The position numbers and the translations under genes are program-made. From contig CM075743.1 in assembly GCA_037974335.1 (NCBI GenBank), forward strand, positions 7,172,949-7,236,948: 64,000 nt of DNA, read 5' to 3'. Shown here piece by piece: positions 1 through 27,413 of this stretch. The notes below the pieces were generated by a model, which saw only the letters and a list, made by a program, of their open reading frames with translations, made no database searches and was not told the origin of the DNA. Positions within the stretch are counted from its first letter, which is position 1. Each line of letters opens with the position of its first letter. This stretch comes from Prionace glauca (taxonomy: Eukaryota > Chordata > Chondrichthyes > Carcharhiniformes > Carcharhinidae).

Positions 1-2530
1 ATACACACTGCTGCCGGTGTGTCAGTGGTGGAGCGAGTGAATATTTGTGGATGAAGTACCAATCAAGCAGGGTTGCTTTGTCCTGGATGATGTCAAGCTT
101 TTTGATTATTGTTCAAACTGCACTCATCCAGGCAATGGGGAGTATGCCATCACACTCCTGATTTGTGACTTGAAGATGGTTGACCGACTTTGGGGAGTTG
201 GAAGGTGAGTTACTTGCTGCAGGACTCCTAACCTCTGACCTGCTCATGTAGCCACAGTGTTTATGTGGCTATTCCAGTTCAGTTTCTGGTTAACAGTAAC
301 CCCTGGATGTTAATGGTTGGACTTCTGTGATGGTAATGCCATTGAATGTCAAAGGGCAACAGTTAGATTCTCCCTTATTAAAGATGGTTATCGCCTGGCA
401 CTTGTGTAGCGTGAATGTTTTTTGCCACTTGCCAGTCCAGGCCTAGATATTGTCCAGGCCTTGCTGCATTTGGACATTGACGGCTTCATTATCTGAGAGT
501 GGCGAATGACGCCGAACATTGTGCAATCCTCAGTGAACATCCCCCACTTCTGACTTTATGATAGAAGGAAGTCATTGATGAAGCAGCTGAAGGTTATTGG
601 GTCAAGGCGCTATCCTGAGGAGCTCCTAATGATACTTGGAACTGAGATGATTGACCTCCAATAACCACAACCATTTTCCCTGTGCACCAAATATGACTCC
701 AACAGAAGAGAGTTTTCCCATTGACTCCAGTTTTTCTAAGTACTGTTGATGCCCCACTCTATCAAAGACTACCCTGAGGTCAAGGACAGTCTTCCCTCAC
801 CTATGGAGCTAAGCTCTTTTATCCACATTTGAATCAAGACTCTAATGAGGTCAGGAACTGAGTGACTCTGGCAGAACCCAAACTGAATGCCAGAGAGTAG
901 ATTATTGCTAAACAACTGTCATTTGATGGCATTGTTGATGGGTTGGTAAGTGGCCAGATTGGATTTGTCTTGCTTTTTGTGTAGAGGACATACTTGGGCA
1001 ATTTTCCACATTGCTGGGTAGATGCCAGTGTTATAGCTATACTCGAATAGCTTCTCAACGGGAATGACAAACTCTAGAGCTCAAATCTTCAGTGCTCTTG
1101 CTGGATTTTTGCCAGTCTCATAGCCTTTGCAATATCTGGTGCCTTCAGCTGTTTCTTGACATCACCTGCAGCTAATCAAATTAGCTGAAGATTGACATAG
1201 ATCATCAACTCAGCATCTTTTGCACTGATGTGCTGGGCTTCCCCATCATTGAGGATGGAGATGTTTGTGGAGCCTTCTCCAGTGAGTTGTTTATTTGTCC
1301 ACCTGGGTATCACATCTAGATGTGGCCTGACAGCAGAGCTTAGATCTGATTCATTGGTTGTGGAATCACTTAGCCCTGTCTTTGCTGTGCAGCTTTTGCT
1401 GTTTGACATATAAGTAGTCTTGTGTTATTGCTTCACCAGGCTGACACCATTTTTGGGTATGCTTAGTGCTGTTCTTAGCATGTCCTCCTGCACTCTACAT
1501 TGAACCAGGGTTGATCCCCAGCCTTGGTGGTAATAGTAGAGTAGGGAATATACCAAGCCTTGCGGTGCAGATTGTGGTTGAGTACAATTCTGCTGCTGCT
1601 GATAGCTCACATTGCGTCATGGTTACTCAGTTTTGAGTTGCTGGATCTGTTTGAAATCTATCCAATTAGCACGATGTTAGTAGCACACAACTTGTTGGGA
1701 GAGTATTCTCAGTGTGAAGATGGGATTTGTCTCCACAAGGACTGTGCAGTGGTCATGTCTATTAATACTACGGTGGACAGATGTGTCTGCAGCAGGCAGG
1801 TTGATATGTATAAGTCAAGTATGTAGTTCCCTCACCACCTGCCTCAGATCCAGTCTCACAGTTATGTCCTTTAGGATTTGGCCAACACAGTCTGTGCTGA
1901 CTAAGTCCTCCACTCAAAGAACATTCTGCACCCTTGCCACCTTCACTCCTCCTTCAAGTAGTGTATAACATGGATGAGTACTGATTCACCAGTTGGTGTA
2001 CGGATGGTACCTGGTAAATCGACAGGAGGTTTTCTTGTCTTTGTTTGATCTGAGGCCATGAGAATTCATGGGATCCAGAACTAATGTTGACGATTTCCAG
2101 GACAACTCCCTCCTGACTGTATAACACTGTGTTGACACCTCTGCTGAGACTGCCCTGCTGATGGGACAGGACATGCCAAGGGATGGATGGTGATGGTGGT
2201 GTCTGGGACACTTTAAGGTATGGTTCCATGTGTTTATGTCAGGCTGTCGCTTGATTAATCTGAGACAGCTTTCCCAGTTTTAGCACTATCCCCCAGATGT
2301 TCGTAAATTGACAGGATTGAGTTTACCATTGTTGACAAACTCAGTGAACTGGGATAGAAGCTGGTGCTGTAATTTTCCACATGGGTGATCTTAATCTCAG
2401 CTTTCCTGCAATGTGGAAATGCTGTGAGAAGTTTAGGCACTATTCCTAAGGGACTGCGTTCTTGAGTGTAGACAATCTCTATACAACATTTCCGAGCTGT
2501 GTATCTTGCCAAAGGCAACATTTATCATGG
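1..2530 (-). mobile_element. Decayed non-LTR retrotransposon (LINE), endonuclease plus reverse transcriptase
   Basis: Read on the minus strand, about 2530 down to 1560 resembles an apurinic-type endonuclease domain (pieces such as VLSHQQGSLSRGVNTVLYSQ), and about 1070 down to 1 resembles a reverse transcriptase and its C-terminal region (for example PAMWKIAQVCPLHKKQDKSN, then blocks resembling LGVTI..KLNW and VMAYSP). The frame is broken many times by stops and frameshifts, so it is old. The same family recurs as 3' pieces at 33590, 37690, 43340, 45080, 50455 and 57375. The clade is not certain; it looks like the jockey/CR1 group. The left end runs off the window, and it lies in an upstream intron of the AHCYL1-like gene. 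Confidence 0.8.
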
Positions 2531-2588
2531 TATGCTAGTGCTACATTCCTAGATGAGCTATATATATTTCTCATCTATTTACTGGCAT

Positions 2589-2793
2589 AGTAAGAAGTCT
2601 CACAACACCAGATTAAAGTCCAACAAGTTTATTTGGTAGCACAAGCTATCACAGTGCTGCCCCATCATCAGGTGAGTGGGAGGGGCAACACCCTGAAAGC
2701 TTGTGCTACCAAATAAACCTGTTGGATTTTAACTTGATGTTGTGAGACTTATTGCTGTGTCCACCCCAGTCCAATGCCTGTCAACTCCGCAAA
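2589..2793 (+). repeat. Hairpin retroposon, family 1 (old copy)
   Basis: The left arm starts TAAGAAGTCTCACAACACC and its reverse complement returns near 2690-2752, leaving a small loop that contains a CATCAGGTGA core. An unpaired 3' tail with CCACCCCAGTCCAATGCC follows. The layout is the same as in the copies at 25668 and 39768. No clear target-site duplication is visible here. Confidence 0.75.
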
Positions 2794-3326
2794 GTCCTCC
2801 TTACAAACTTCTGGGATCCACATCAATATTTATTGGGCTCATGTCTTTCCTGTATCAAGTATGCGTTTTCAGTTGAAGCACAAAGCAGTTTGCGTTTCAC
2901 ATCAATAGGTGGCCTCACTTCCCATTGGTATCTACATTATTGACAATCATTGAAGCAAATCCATTTCAAATCATTCTCAAATACCCAAACTGGGTATCTG
3001 GGAGTTTTAACTTTCACCCCTCAAGTGCCATTATTTTTCAGTTTTCTGCCAGGGATCCTCAAGGGCACAGTATCATCGGCTGCCCACTAAGTGATCCCCT
3101 ATAGAGCATAATATATTCAGGATCTAGATAAATGATGGCACAGCTTAGAAATTGTAATGGAGAACTTCTACTCTTCAGACCACCTTCTGAAATTTGACAC
3201 TTGCCATTTAGTGAATCCTTGTATCCAGACTGAAAGTGTAACCAAGACACTTTCTACTGACAACTTTTCAATTACATGGATGAGCAGTTTATAGTTTGCA
3301 ATCAATTTTCCTTTACTCCCTAATTT
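2794..3326. other. Intron sequence, nothing recognised
   Basis: No exon-like or repeat-like pattern was recognised in this AT-rich intron stretch. Confidence 0.4.
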
Positions 3327-3610
3327 GGGTGGCACAGTGATTAGGAGTACTGCCTCACAGACCCTGGGTTTGACTTCTGGTTTGGATCACTATCTGTGGG
3401 GATTCTGCATGTTCTCCCTGTGTCTGCATGGGTTTCTTCCTGGTGCTCTGGTTTCCTCCCACAGTCCAAAACTGGTTCAGTGCGCTGGCCATGCTAAATT
3501 CTCACACCATGAACCTGAACAGGCCCCAGAATGTGGTGATGAGGGTATTTTCACAGTAACTTTATTGCAGTGTTAATATAAGCCTACTTGTGACACTAAT
3601 AAATAAACTT
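3327..3610 (+). mobile_element. tRNA-headed SINE, tail type A
   Basis: It opens with a tRNA-like promoter head (decayed A box GGCACAGTGATT), continues with the shared body (TTTCCTCCCACAGTCCAAA region) and ends in the type A tail GACACTAATAAATAAACTT. The type A tail resembles the 3' end of the L2-like LINE at 15535-16207. Below, 'type A' and 'type B' refer to these two alternative 3' tails on the same head and body. Confidence 0.85.
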
Positions 3611-3777
3611 CATGGGAAGCAAAGAAAATGTTCATTCTCTTTTAAAAAAAAGACATGACCTTCAGTAGCTAAATTTTATGAAACAAGGCTCATTCAGATT
3701 TTAAAATTCAAATTATTGGTGCTGTGAAACTTTCTTTATTTGTCTGCGAGAGAACAAGCAAGAAAGGTCCTCTTAAA

Positions 3778-4010
3778 TGTTCTCCCCGTATCTGCGCAGG
3801 TTTCCTCCAGGTGCTCCAGTTTCCTCCCACAGTCCAAAGTTGTGCAGGTTAGGTGCATTGGCCATGGTGAGTTGCTCCTTTAGATTACCCCAAGAGATGT
3901 AGTTTTGGGGGATTAGCCATGGTTGGGGTAAAGTGCTCTATCAGAAAGTCGGTGCAGACTTGATGGGTCGAATGGCCTCCTTCTACAGTGTAGGGACTCT
4001 ATGAACTGTG
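3778..4010 (+). mobile_element. SINE, tail type B, head missing
   Basis: It starts inside the SINE body and ends in the type B tail (GATGGGTCGAATGGCCTCC, then a TGTAGGGACTCTATGA end). The tRNA-like head is absent. Confidence 0.8.
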
Positions 4011-18935
<14,925 letters not shown>

Positions 18936-18942
<7 letters not shown>

Positions 18943-20160
18943 CTGGAGCAGAACCAAAATGACTGAAAGAAGGACCAAGTTGTCTGAAACCTCTAGAAGA
19001 ATGTATAGTAGAAGCCAGCCTAGCAGTTTAAATGCTCACTAAATGTATTTGAAGAGCATTTCTGCACACCTAGGCATCTTATTCCTTTAACAGCCTGGTC
19101 TTTTGCTTGCATATTCTTTTTCTATACTCCAATTATAAATGAGTGTTTTGATTTTCTAATTTACTGCCGGGAGATGTAACTGTCACATTATTACTGTGGC
19201 TGCACAGTCTCCGTGAAATCACTTGAGCCTGTATATGATTGACGTGAAAACAAGTAGTACTGTAATAATTTAAAAGAAATGATCTTTATTTGTTCGCTTT
19301 GTCGTTTCCTGTTTTGTTTTAGTCCGAGGTCTGAGCTTTAAGCTCAGTTCAAAATGTTCCAAAGGATTTTGTTGTTTTAACTACATGTCTTTTTTTAAAA
19401 AAGAACCTTTCATTGGTGGCAATCGAACTCGATTTGGTCGTTGCCAGTACAGTTTTATTGATACCCGTGTCTTTTCAGGAATCAGTGCTGACTGTAATAC
19501 GTGACGAGTATCAACTTTTAAACTAACCTGATTCAGTACTAAAACAGTTGTAAATATCACTGTGTAGCCAGAAACAAAAAAAATGTGAATGGCTTTGTTC
19601 ATGCAGAATTTGAGTTCTCCTCTCTTTCATGCAATGCTAGCCTTACTTACGAGCTTTATAATACGTTGACGCCACTCGATGTTACACTTCAGGACGCAAA
19701 CAAATCATTATCAATCAGGCGAGGAAATTTCAAAGCTGGTTTAGCAGGGAACGTAATTTTAAGGTGTCAGTATTCTAATCCTAGACGGTTTTGACAGAAT
19801 CATATTAGAGACAGTTTGTAATAAGATTGTGCCAAATGGAGTTTATGGTGACGTGCACGAACCTCTGGTTGTGTCTCGGTGACTTCCTGTTCCACAGATA
19901 CTTGCTGTATACAAACACAACATTTCCGCGATTATGTATTTTCCTGTGATAGGGCCTCTTGTTTTGCGAATGCTTTTCGTGGACCATGGACAAGCATTGG
20001 ATTCTGCTGGTGACCTGTATTAATACTGTGGGTTCTATGCCATTTGAGCCTTCTGAGGTTGTACACTCAACAGTGGGACCAGAAAATACTTCAACTCCAG
20101 TTAACATGGAAAAAGATATATTTTAAAGAAAAACTAATAAAGAATTTAAAATTCATTGTA
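18936..20160 (+). other. AHCYL1: AHCYL1-like last exon and probable 3' UTR
   Basis: The last coding bases complete R, then Y and TAG (18940-18942). The AT-rich sequence that follows has no recognised repeat and fits a long 3' UTR. An AATAAA at 20136-20141 is the candidate cleavage signal; another AATAAA lies at 20464. The exact 3' end is an inference. Confidence 0.6.
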
Positions 20161-21441
20161 GAAACATGAAGGATTTTTCAATCAAACATTGCTTCTGTGT
20201 TGTCTTCTGGGAATTCACCCGAGTGAGAATGATTTTGTTCATTTTACACAAGAATTAGAACTCTGAATCCCTGGCACCTTGGGTGGAATTTCCCCAACAC
20301 GCCCGCCATGGGGATTTAGCTGGGGCGAGGGGAGAGGGTGGACCTTGCAAAATTCTGTTGAGCTTGGGTGGGATTTTCTGGTGTTGGAGTAAGTGCAGCC
20401 GGAAAATCCCACCCCTTGTGTTCTTTTGTCTGAAGTTAGATTGTTAACTAGGAAAGAAGGGGAAATAAAAATCTTCCTCGCGGTATTTTCAAAACTGCTC
20501 GTGCCTCAGTTCGGAGCAGCGCCGGTTTAAAAAAAACCTAACTTGGTTTGGTCTGAGATGCAGACTTCGTGGAATCATAGATCGTACTGGGGAGAGAGGC
20601 CACTCAGACCATCCTACCTGTACTAGCCCACTGGAAAGTTTTATCCAATTACTCCTGCCGTCCCTCACTCGCTCCCCACTGCCCTTCAAAAGTTGCCTTT
20701 TTAACTATTTAGCAATTTGCTTTTGAGAGCTACTATTGAATCTGATTTCATTTTGGGCAGAATGTTTTAGATCAAGAGCAACTTGCTGTGTTTAAAAAAA
20801 AAAATCAGTACTTCCATTTCTCACACCAGGCTGGGCATTGATCTGGTCCCCTTTCTGAATGCATTTGAATAAATTTGCTTTGCCTTTCCTAAAAGGTTTG
20901 ACCCAATCATTCCAATAGTGTTCTGGCCATCCTATTTTCTGTAACTACTGTGTTTAGTTTTCCTAGAATTCCCTCCTTGCTGTGTGCGCACACGCACAGT
21001 AAATGTAGACACCACCACCAGAGCAGATGGGTTGTTTGATGCCATTCTGAAATGGCAGCCAAGCTAATTGCTAGATCAGGAATCTAAAATTTGGAATCAA
21101 TTACGCCTTTAGCAATTGGATATCCATCTTGTATCTCTCCTTGGTGCAAGAGGATTGTTGGATCTTGCTTGACTTGCTAAGCAGTGCATTTTGTTTTTTG
21201 AGCGCTGCATCATGAGGGTAGGGAAAACCAAGAGAAGTCTTAACAGTAATGCATCATCTTGCTGCCAGTAATGAGAGAACAGTTGCTGAGAAGTCTGATG
21301 TGTGTTGCCCTGGGCAGTCAAGTAGGAAACCTTAATGGTTTTAACTTGGGAACTCTTGACCATAGTGATGTGAACTGAGCGAGTACTGTAGCTCCAACTT
21401 CCATTAATTCAACAGGTCTAACCAATCTCTTCCTCTGTCAA
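20161..21441. other. Intergenic sequence downstream of AHCYL1-like gene
   Basis: Contains a short hairpin near 20365-20415 (GGGTGGGATTTTCTGG and CCGGAAAATCCCACCC) and a weak CR1/SINE-tail-like piece near 20570-20640. Nothing coding was recognised. Confidence 0.4.
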
Positions 21442-21748
21442 TCATAGAATCCCTACAGTGCAGAAGACCATTTGACCCATCGAGCCTGCACTGATAACAA
21501 TCCCACCCAGGTCCTATTCCCGTAACCCCATGTATTTACCCTCGTAACCCCCTGACAATAGGGTCAATTAAGCATGGCCAATCAACCTAACCTGCACATC
21601 TTTGAAGTGTGGGAGGAAACCAGAGCACCCAGAGGAAACCTGTGCAGACAGGGGAGAATGTGCAAACTCCATACACACAGTCACCCATGGCCGGAATTAA
21701 ACCCGGGCCCCTGGTGCTGTGAGGCAGCAGTGCTAACCACTGTGCCAA
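21442..21748 (-). mobile_element. SINE, tail type B
   Basis: Type B tail at left (AGAATCCCTACAGTGCAGAA), body, and head at right (GCTAACCACTGTGCCA). Confidence 0.9.
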
Positions 21749-22210
21749 TCCTCTCTCCACCAAGGAGAGATATAAGATTGATAATCCAACTGCTACAAAG
21801 ACGTAATTGCTTCCAAACTCTAGATTTCTGATCTATACATGCTATGTCTGTGGGGCTATCTGATGAGCCCATTTGAAATCCCACATCAATACCAGCTTCA
21901 GCTGTGTAACTCCAGAAGTGCCATCTGAATAGCTGGTAACTAAACCTCTGCCCAGTGAAGTTTAACATTTGATGAATGCTGGTAGCGTAAGACTGAAAAT
22001 GTGCAGTGTGCATAACAATGTTAACACATAGGAGAGATAAGTGGACCTGCTTTGCCTATAATGTGTTTTCCTCACAAAATTGCTATGACATCCGGAATAA
22101 ATAAGGAAAGGAGAGAAAATTGACAGGTACATCGGCTCCTCAAGTTTCACTGCTCCATATAGAAATGGAAATTCTGGTAGATCTTTTTTAACAGGGCATT
22201 CCATCACAAT

Positions 22211-22552
22211 CGGCACGGTAGCACAGTGGTTAGCACTGCTGCTTCACAGCTCCAGGGTCCTGGGTTCGATTCCCGGCTCGGGTCACTGCCTGTGTGGAGT
22301 TTGCACATTCTCCTCGTGTCTGCGTGGGTTTTCTCCGGGTGCTCCGGTTTCCTCCCACAGTCCAAAGATGTGCGGGTTAGGTTCATTGGCTATGCTAAAA
22401 AATTGCCCCTTAGTGTCCTGGGATGTGTAGGTTAGAGGGATTAGCAGGTAAATGTGTAGGGATATGGGGATAGGGTCTGGGTGGGATTGTGTTCGGTGCA
22501 GACTCGATGGGCCGAAGGGCCTGTTTCTGCACTGTAGGGTTCTATGTTCTAA
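22211..22552 (+). mobile_element. SINE, tail type B (well preserved)
   Basis: Clean A box TAGCACAGTGG and B box GGTTCGATTCC; the tail ends GCACTGTAGGGTTCTATG. Nearly identical to the copy at 38665-39002 in opposite orientation, so both look young. Confidence 0.95.
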
Positions 22553-22908
22553 TCCAGATCACTTTTAACAGGCAGAGTATTGGCATTAAAAGGGTTTAGC
22601 TATATTTATGTTTACAGTATGGCTGGTGCAAATGAGCTTGGGTAGCTGCTGCTTGTTCTGTGGCTCTGTAGAGTTTGTGCCTTGTATCTTGGTAAATGTG
22701 AAAATTCATGTTTAATTTCACGAACTTAGGGACTTCAAGTTCTAGAACTTGCATTTTTGCTGACGTAAAGATAGAATAAAAGCAGAAAATAAAGTCTACA
22801 AAAACTGCACATGCTTATCAGCATCTCTGGAAGTGGTGAACAGAGTTTGTCTTGATAACGTCATTACAGTGGGATAGTGTTAAAGATAATTTCCTTAAGC
22901 AAGTGAAG

Positions 22909-23173
22909 TTAAAGTTTGTTTATTAGCCCACAAGTAAGGTTTTCATTAACACTGTAATGAAGTTACTGTGAAATTCCCTTAGTTGCCACACTTCGGTCCC
23001 TGTTCAGATCAATGCACCCTAACCAGCACATCTTTCAGACTGTGGGAGAAAACCGGAGCAAAACCACGCAGACACAGGGAGAATGTGCAAACTCCACACA
23101 CAGTGACCCAAGCCGGGAATCCAACCCAGGTCCTTGGCACAGTAAGGCAGCAGTGCTAACCACTGTGCCACCT
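22909..23173 (-). mobile_element. SINE, tail type A
   Basis: Complete from the type A tail (AGTTTGTTTATTAGCCCACA) to the head (GCTAACCACTGTGCCACC). Confidence 0.9.
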
Positions 23174-23559
23174 GTGCAGAGGGCAGAAGAAGGAAAAATA
23201 AGGAAAGAACACTGATGGGGTAGAGGGGCAGGAGTAAGTAAATAGTGAAAGTGATGAATGGCAAAAAGTAAAATTAGGTGATAAACAAAAGACAGATCAA
23301 AAGGGATTGTAAATGGTGACAGCATTAGCAGGAGGGCAACATCGCAAATCTGGTGCAGGAAGCTCCCCTCGCCAAGAATGTGGCAGAGGAAAGGCAGGAA
23401 AACTCCAGGATTTCCGACCAGCCCAACTGTGACTGTGTACAAATAGTGCTCAGTGACAGCAAGGCGGTATTCTCATTGAATATCCTCTCTGCAACCCAGA
23501 ATCCATCAAACCTTGCCCAAAAGTCAGTCCTTGTTCATAAAAGGGTGTGCTTTGTGGAT

Positions 23560-23826
23560 AAAATTTAATTTATTAGTGTCACAAGTAGGCTTGCATTAAC
23601 ACTGCAATGAAGTTACTGTGAAAATCTCCTAGTCACCCGACTCAGATGTCTGTGTGGGTACACGGAGTGAAACTTTAGCATAGCCAATGCACCTAACCAG
23701 CACGTCTTTCAGACTGTGGGAGGAAATCAGAGCACCCAAAAGGAGACCTGCACAGTGATCCAAGCTGGAAATTGAACCCAGGTCCATGGTGCTGAGAGGC
23801 AGCAGTGCTAGCCAGTGTGCCAGCAT
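23560..23826 (-). mobile_element. SINE, tail type A
   Basis: Type A tail at left, head at right (AGTGCTAGCCAGTGTGCCA). About 30 bp of the body is lost near 23740. Confidence 0.87.
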
Positions 23827-24559
23827 GCACTGTAATGAGAGTCTGAATCACACGATTCTTAGAAGACTGTTTTTCAATAATCTATACAACTGAGAAAGAA
23901 ACGTGTTCCATTTATATCCATCCATACATTTGAGCCAGCAGACAGGCACAGTTTCACTTTGAGGACTGATAGGATTTCCAGCTGCCTTCTCAAGTACTGT
24001 TAAAATCTTCCTTCGAGATAATTGGTACTTTTCTTCATAAATCCAAGATGGCAGATTGTATTAAAATTTGTTCATGCTTTACGAAATAAGGTATTGTTTT
24101 CTTGTGTTTGTGATTTTATTTTCTCCAGCTTCAGCATAATTATGTGATGTAGAACTAAAGCAGGAACCAGGAAAATGATAAACAATTTGTTCTTCAGTGT
24201 CCCCAGCCCTAACTAAAGGATATTTTCCTAAAGGTATTTGCAAATGAATTAAGTCAGTCCTTTCCCAAGGACAGCTTGATGGCACCATGGGAGGCAATGC
24301 ATTGAAGTGACATGTGCCAGAATAATCCTCTGCAGCAGATACAATGTGTAGCATAGGAATCCACCTTGATAGTGTTTTAAGTGATGAAGATTTTGTGTAG
24401 GCTTTAGTTTTATTGGTGCACACGTGGAACATCCTTTCAGCCATACCTACTCCCCACCCTGTCCACCTCTTCTGGCCTCCTGACACCTAAACTCTTCCTA
24501 AGCAAGTGTGATGATAACTCAATGAACATTGACTGCATTGGGTTTTGTCCACTCACGTA
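23827..24559. other. Intergenic, nothing recognised
   Basis: An open minus-strand stretch at 24079-24486 shows no recognisable domain and no splice context that I could support. Confidence 0.4.
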
Positions 24560-24750
24560 CAGCAGGAACCTAAGAAATAAGAACAGGAGTACTCCAAGCC
24601 ACATCTTGGGGATCTCCTCCATCAATAACATCATGGCTGCAATTCAGTATTGATTCCTGAAATCCCTTAGTTCCCTTAGTGTCAAAGTGTCTATTGATCT
24701 TGGTCTTCCACAGCCCTCTGGAGTAGAGAATCCCAATGAATGAATGTTTG
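24560..24750 (-). mobile_element. CR1-like LINE 3' end, decayed
   Basis: AAGAAATAAGAACAGGAGTA and ATCAATAACATCATGGCTGC resemble the 3' end seen at 40695 and 58497. Confidence 0.65.
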
Positions 24751-25655
24751 CGGAACTTGACGAACTAACTTTAATTGAAAGTTAAGAATTTTTAGAAATA
24801 ATTATAATCAAGATTTAAGAACAGGAAGGATTTCCACTTGAGTATATATTTGTGGGTATTCAGGGTAGTTGATTCTCTTATCATGTATTTTTTGGGAAAA
24901 TCATCAACATTGACTACGAGCAGCTAAATTATACACTCCCTATCAATTAGTAGTTCAGTGAAAATCCAGGTTAAATACTTAGTTATGGAAGATGGGCTAA
25001 AATATTAAGAGTTGGGAGAAATCAGTTTTTTGGATTTTGAGCTCTGTAGAATTACCATTTCCTATTAAGCATCATTAATGTATTACAGTCAGATGTGCTC
25101 ATAAAGCCAGCAGGGGTGGGAAACTGAACTGGTTTTCGTGTTTCTGTTTCTGGTACATCAAATCGTATTGGAGACTTATTAATAAGGAAATATAAAAATT
25201 GGATAAAGAAATCCATTGGTCTTGCATATTCTACAGCATTCTGATAACATTAAAAAAGACTTGATACTTGCTTTGTTATCCATCCAACATAGCTGCTTCT
25301 GGAGTCATTACCCTTGTATTGCTAAAACAGTAACAAAAGATAATGCTGGGTTTGTAAAAAATCTTGCTGTACGCTCCAACCATGTGGTTTACTGCAGCCA
25401 TTTATTAACTAAAAGGTTCAGAATTTTTTGAATTAAATTTTCTTCCCACAAGCTCCTGATCAAATATTTTGATTTTTGTCTCCTGGCTCTTCCTTTCATA
25501 GAAGCAAAAAATGGATACAATTAAGGCAATTCCTAGAAACTAACTTTCACAAAATCTCTACTCTTTGAAGCATTGTACATTCTTCACATTGAAACGTTTT
25601 TTTTCCTTTCTGATTTAAATGGTAATGGATTTAATAATAAACGGGCAGCTAACTC
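24751..25655. other. Intergenic, nothing recognised
   Basis: AT-rich, with no repeat or exon pattern identified. Confidence 0.4.
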
Positions 25656-25667
25656 ACTTAATTTGCT

Positions 25668-25926
25668 ATGATGTGGAGGTGCCGGCATTGGACTGGGGTG
25701 GGTGCTGTAAGCAACCTCACAACACCAGATTAAAATCCAACAGGTATATTTGGAATCACGAACTTTTGGAGTGCTGCTCCTTCATCAGGTGAGAAGGGAC
25801 AGCGCTCTGAAAACTTGAGTCCAAAAGGAGTGCTGCTCCTCCCCAGCTGATGAAGGGGCAGCGCTCCAAAAGCTCATGATTCCAAATAAACCTATTGGAC
25901 TTTAACCTGGTGTTGTGAGACTTCTT
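25668..25926 (-). repeat. Hairpin retroposon family 1, full copy with target-site duplication
   Basis: Flanked by ACTTAATTTGCT at 25656-25667 and 25927-25938. The unpaired 3' tail is at the left (ATGATGTGGAGGTGCCGGCA); the palindrome arms follow (CTCACAACACCAGATTAAAA and TTTAACCTGGTGTTGTGAG). The 5' end (right) starts at the same point as in the copy at 39768. Confidence 0.9.
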
Positions 25927-25938
25927 ACTTAATTTGCT

Positions 25939-26763
25939 GTTTGCAGCCTATTTATGTGGGTGAATTTAATTTGTGACAAAAGATTTATGTTTCATTACCA
26001 CATGTAATGCGTATGAATTACGCAACCCTTATGGCTTGTGCAAGAAATCTTTTAGTACCAGCACTAGTACAGAGTCCTATTAACAATTCTCCAGGTTTTT
26101 AGAAGTTAACTGTGAACTTAGTGACCAAAACTTCTCTGAAAAGTTTGGACTGTATCTATATATATATATATATATATGTTGTATTTTGGTTGAATATAAA
26201 ACACAGTCACTGAAGACAAAAGGAGGTGTGGATGGGGAAACAACACTGCCATGGGTGGATTTAATCGCTGTGGTTTTCCATAATGACAACAATTGTAACA
26301 GGAACATATTATCGCTGTAGTATAATGTAACCTCTGTCCAAGTCATTGCAGTCATCTGAACTGGGTATTGCATTTAAAGAGAATTAAAAAGCAGTAGTGT
26401 AGTTCCTTAACTGGTATTACTCACTGTTTTCAGTTTGATTTCTCAGAGGATAAGACAATTGCTTGAAAAACCTAAAACGCCGCTGGGTGAACCAACAATG
26501 TAGAGTCTTACTCAATTTCAGCGAATTAAAGAAATACTTGATATATTCAAAGTAGAGAATACATATTGCTCTACATATTATTTGATAATTTTCTATTGCA
26601 TACAACCTTTTTCATTGCTGTACTATGAAGAGTAGTAGATGAAAAATGTCATTAACCTTAATAAAGGTCTCCTAAACAATCATTGTTTCGTGGGCAGTTG
26701 TCTTTTTCACCCATCCAAAAAGTGAAATTGTGTTTTTCCATTTATCGTGTTTTGTCTGTCTTG
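25939..26763. other. Intergenic, nothing recognised beyond the TA run
   Basis: No exon or repeat family recognised. Confidence 0.35.
26154..26178. repeat. TA microsatellite
   Basis: A run of alternating TA of about 24 bp in otherwise unrecognised sequence. Confidence 0.9.
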
Positions 26764-27046
26764 TAAAGTAAAGCTTATCAGTCACAAAAAGGCTTACGTT
26801 CACACTGCAACAAAATTACTGTGAAAATCCCGTGGTCGTCACACTTTTGACGCTTGTTCAGGTACACAGAGAGAATTTAGCATGGCCAGTGCAATCTAAT
26901 CAGCACGTCTTTTGGACTGTGGGGGGAAACCGGAGGAAACACACACAGATACAGGGAGAATGTGCAGAGTCAGCAAAGACAGTGATCCAAGCTGGGAATC
27001 AAACCTGGGTCCATGGTGCTTGAGGATAGCCACTGTACCTCCCTGG
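26764..27046 (-). mobile_element. SINE, tail type A
   Basis: Diverged copy with a tail at the left (AAGCTTATCAGTCACAAAAA) and a shortened head at the right. Confidence 0.82.
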
Positions 27047-27413
27047 CTTCAATGTTCTGAGACTGAAGATCAAACTATGGAAGTATCCTGTTAAACTTTG
27101 ATCATGGCACTGTTTCAAGATAACCTTCTCACCCAAATCTTTATTGATGACAGCAGAGTTTGCTAATGGCTCTGTCACTTACGAAGGTCAGATGTGTTCT
27201 GTGTTCCAGTGTTTTTTCTGACAGTACCAGATTTCCTGTTGCTCTGTGCACTGTTCACTGCTCACCTACTGTAGCAGAAATGTGTGGTGCTTCTGCAACT
27301 TTATAAAGGTAATAACAGAATGGGTATCAGGTTAGAAAAAAGTTAGAAACTATTGATCCTGAAAGCTGCAGGTTTAACATTTATATTACTGTTTTCGTAC
27401 AGAAGGGTGCAAG

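Noticed and set aside
3327-3420. Functional tRNA gene suggested by A and B boxes in SINE heads
   Set aside because: The heads lack a full cloverleaf and are followed by SINE body and tail in every copy.
23035-23442. Open minus-strand frame of 135 codons
   Set aside because: Half of it is SINE sequence; the rest has no family resemblance.
24079-24486. Open minus-strand frame of 135 codons
   Set aside because: No recognisable domain, and it overlaps the region next to a CR1 3' remnant.
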